Shown in pieces: positions 62,252 to 64,000 of a DNA stretch of 64,000 bases. The notes under the pieces are model-generated. The model ran no database searches. It was not told where the DNA came from and saw nothing but the letters and a program-made list of their open reading frames with translations. The translations under genes were made by a program, and so were the position numbers. Position 1 is the stretch's first letter. Each line of letters opens with the position of its first letter. Origin of the DNA: Coprococcus phoceensis (GTDB lineage: Bacteria; Bacillota; Clostridia; Lachnospirales; Lachnospiraceae); NCBI RefSeq assembly GCF_900104635.1, contig NZ_FNWC01000007.1, forward strand, positions 372,001-436,000, given 5' to 3'.

Positions 62252-63568
62252 ATGACAAACAAAAAAAGAGAGACATTTCAAAACCGGTTCGGCTTTGTGC
62301 TGGCATGTATCGGCTCTGCTGTTGGAATGGGAAATATCTGGCTGTTTCCTTATCGTGTAGGCGAAGGTGGCGGTGCTGCATTTTTGATACCGTATTTTAT
62401 ATTTGTTTTTGTGCTCGGATTTGCTGGTGTTGCAGGTGAGATGGCGTTTGGACGTGCGATGAAAGCTGGTTCTATCGGGGCGTTTCGCGGAGCATCGAAG
62501 ATGAGAGGCGGAAGATGGGGCGAGTTCGTCGGACTTGTGCCGACACTTGGTTCGCTTGGAATTGCAATCGGGTATTCGGTTGTTGTGGGATGGATTTTGA
62601 AATTTTTGGTCGGATCTGTGACGGGAAGTCTGATGAAAACAAAATCGGAAGAGTACTTCGGAGAGATATCTGCTTCATTTGGAAGTATTCCGTGGCATCT
62701 GCTTGGTTTGGTGATTGTGTTTGCAATCATGCTGTTTGGGATTGCAAAAGGAATTGAAAAAGTCAATAAGTTTATGATGCCTGCATTTTTTTGCCTGTTC
62801 CTGATACTGGCGGTGCGAGTGTTCTTTCTGGAAGGATCTGCATCTGGGTATTCTTTTTTGCTAAAGCCAAAATGGAGTGAACTTGGAAATGTAAAAACCT
62901 GGGTATATGCACTTGGGCAGGCATTTTTTTCGCTTTCATTAGCAGGTTCAGGAACTATAGTTTATGGAAGCTATCTGAAAAAAGATGAAGATGTGATTGC
63001 ATGTGCGAGAAACGTAGCGATTTTCGATACATTGGCAGCGCTTCTTTCAGCGTTTGTAATTTTACCCGCAGTGTTTGCATTTCAATTAGATCCAAATGCA
63101 GGACCGGCGTTGATGTTCATTACGATGCCGAAAGTATTTCAGCAGATGCCGGCCGGAACATTTTTCTGTATTCTCTTTTTTGTGGCAGTTCTGTTTGCGG
63201 CAGTCACTTCGTTGATCAATTTGTTTGAGACGCCGGTGGAGGCGATTCAGGAACGCTTTGGAGTGTCGAGAAAGATTGCAGTCGCAATTGTGGCAGTTGT
63301 GGCTGTGGCGGTTGGAGTTGTCATTGAATCCGGTGATGTCGTAAGTACGTGGATGGATGTGGTTTCAATTTACATTATTCCACTGGGAGCATTGCTTGCC
63401 GCAATTATGTTTTTCTGGGTATGCCCTCCTGGGTTTGCAAGGGAGCAGGTACAGATGGGACGCGAGAAAAAGATTGGAAAATGGTTTGAGCCAATGACAA
63501 AATATATTTTTGTTGGTTTGACGATTGTTGTCTATATATTGGGTATTTTATATGGCGGCATTGGATAA
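62252..63568 (+). CDS. Sodium-dependent (SNF/NSS family) transporter
   Basis: 438-aa inner-membrane symporter of the neurotransmitter:sodium symporter family. TM1 has [14 protein letters not shown], the unwound substrate/Na+ site, and TM6 contains [18 protein letters not shown]. About 11 helices are present, as in bacterial members (LeuT-like), which import amino acids or amines; the substrate is unknown. ATG 62252 follows GAGGAAGAGGGG. It is followed 19 bp later by queA, which may be cotranscribed. Confidence 0.9.
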   Translation: MTNKKRETFQNRFGFVLACIGSAVGMGNIWLFPYRVGEGGGAAFLIPYFIFVFVLGFAGVAGEMAFGRAMKAGSIGAFRGASKMRGGRWGEFVGLVPTLGSLGIAIGYSVVVGWILKFLVGSVTGSLMKTKSEEYFGEISASFGSIPWHLLGLVIVFAIMLFGIAKGIEKVNKFMMPAFFCLFLILAVRVFFLEGSASGYSFLLKPKWSELGNVKTWVYALGQAFFSLSLAGSGTIVYGSYLKKDEDVIACARNVAIFDTLAALLSAFVILPAVFAFQLDPNAGPALMFITMPKVFQQMPAGTFFCILFFVAVLFAAVTSLINLFETPVEAIQERFGVSRKIAVAIVAVVAVAVGVVIESGDVVSTWMDVVSIYIIPLGALLAAIMFFWVCPPGFAREQVQMGREKKIGKWFEPMTKYIFVGLTIVVYILGILYGGIG

Positions 63569-63587
63569 GAAAGGAAGTTTCAAAAAG

Positions 63588-64000
63588 ATGAGAAAAGAAG
63601 ATTTTTATTTTGATTTACCGGAAGAATTGATTGCACAGGATCCATTGGAGGACCGTTCAAGCTCAAGACTTTTGGTGTTGGATAAAGAGACTGGCAAGGT
63701 GGAGCACCATGTGTTCTGGGAGATTATAGACTATCTGCAGGAAGGGGACTGTCTTGTTATCAATGATACAAAAGTAATTCCGGCAAGGCTGATTGGTTCC
63801 AAAATCGGCACGGATGCAAAAATAGAAGTATTGTTGCTAAAACGAAAAGAAAACGATGTATGGGAGACGCTTGTAAAGCCTGGGAAAAAGGCAAAAGTGG
63901 GAACTCGAATCAGTTTCGGAGACGGTCTTTTAGTCGGCGAAGTCGTTGATATCGTAGAAGAAGGCAATCGTCTGATCCATTTTGAATACGAAGGAATTTT
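63588..64000 (+). CDS. queA: S-adenosylmethionine:tRNA ribosyltransferase-isomerase QueA, 3'-truncated by the window edge
   Basis: Transfers and isomerises the ribosyl part of SAM onto 7-aminomethyl-7-deazaguanine in tRNA, giving epoxyqueuosine. ATG 63588 follows AAAGGAAG. The first 137 residues match the N-terminus of the family: [27 protein letters not shown] and the conserved [13 protein letters not shown]. The frame is open to the last base. The usual partner tgt is presumably beyond the window. Confidence 0.93.
   Translation, partial: MRKEDFYFDLPEELIAQDPLEDRSSSRLLVLDKETGKVEHHVFWEIIDYLQEGDCLVINDTKVIPARLIGSKIGTDAKIEVLLLKRKENDVWETLVKPGKKAKVGTRISFGDGLLVGEVVDIVEEGNRLIHFEYEGI

Noticed and set aside
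1..64000. CRISPR arrays, prophage, integrative element
   Set aside because: No regularly spaced repeats, no phage structural or integrase genes, and no conjugation genes seen; the only intact mobile element is the ISAs1-type IS.

Overview
The window is low-GC Gram-positive DNA. It very probably comes from the chromosome of a gut Lachnospiraceae (Clostridia, Ruminococcus gnavus/Dorea/Blautia-like). The evidence is AGGAGG ribosome sites, sigma-A promoters, the recJ-apt-relA-hemZ-hisS-aspS order, sortase-anchored surface proteins, a spore-type LysM/GH18 protein, and Firmicutes-type T-box, M-box, THF and 6S RNAs. The species assignment is inference. Almost all of the window is coding, and the recJ and queA genes are cut by its two ends.

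Layout. 1-9.8 kb: nucleotide, stringent-response and tRNA-charging operon (recJ, apt, relA, MBL hydrolase, hemZ, hisS, aspS). 9.9-10.3 kb: two identical tRNA-Gly(GCC) genes. 10.5-15.1 kb: a membrane protein of unknown function and a large wall-anchored beta-helix/FIVAR protein. 15.2-18.1 kb: an AlsT-type amino acid symporter with a structured leader, then an intact ISAs1-family insertion sequence. 18.1-23.4 kb: hom, then a tetrahydrofolate riboswitch and a folate/thymidylate operon (folT, DUF3793, thyA, folA, HAD phosphatase). 23.5-27.9 kb: degV and branched-chain amino acid genes (ilvB behind a leader terminator, ilvN, ilvE). 28-29.7 kb: mgtE under an M-box. 29.8-35.9 kb: methyltransferase, hslO, nadE, a lipoprotein and an ABC-class ATPase. 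36-41.9 kb: a four-gene sortase-dependent pilus operon with a thioester-domain tip adhesin. 41.9-48.7 kb: leuCD, an NhaC-type antiporter, thrC and pckA. 48.8-53 kb: a MoxR / DUF58 / transglutaminase operon in which two genes look broken. 53.0-53.3 kb: 6S RNA. 53.4-59.5 kb: SpoIID-like protein, YihY, T-box-pheS-pheT. 59.6-60.6 kb: a small foreign-looking islet (YoaP-type acetyltransferase and a gene remnant). 60.6-64 kb: small lipoprotein, LysM-GH18 hydrolase, SNF transporter and queA.

How it fits together. Amino acid supply (hom, thrC, ilvBN, ilvE, leuCD), folate-dependent dTMP synthesis and aminoacylation dominate the region, and several units are controlled by RNA leaders rather than by visible repressors. 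The THF riboswitch heads a transcription unit that both imports folate and uses it. The surface-facing modules are the pilus, the beta-helix protein and the transglutaminase operon.

Most notable points: (i) a G8 tract that throws the transglutaminase gene out of frame and a probable microhomology deletion in the adjacent DUF58 gene, which together suggest decay or switching of that operon; (ii) the pilus operon with a Cys-Gln thioester tip and a base pilin with a non-canonical sorting signal; (iii) leaders with terminators but no recognised sensor (ilvB, alsT); (iv) a short ORF with a strong ribosome site overlapping mgtE; (v) a perfect 19-bp hairpin in front of hemZ and a repeat-rich spacer between pheS and pheT. 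No CRISPR array, prophage or conjugative module is visible.
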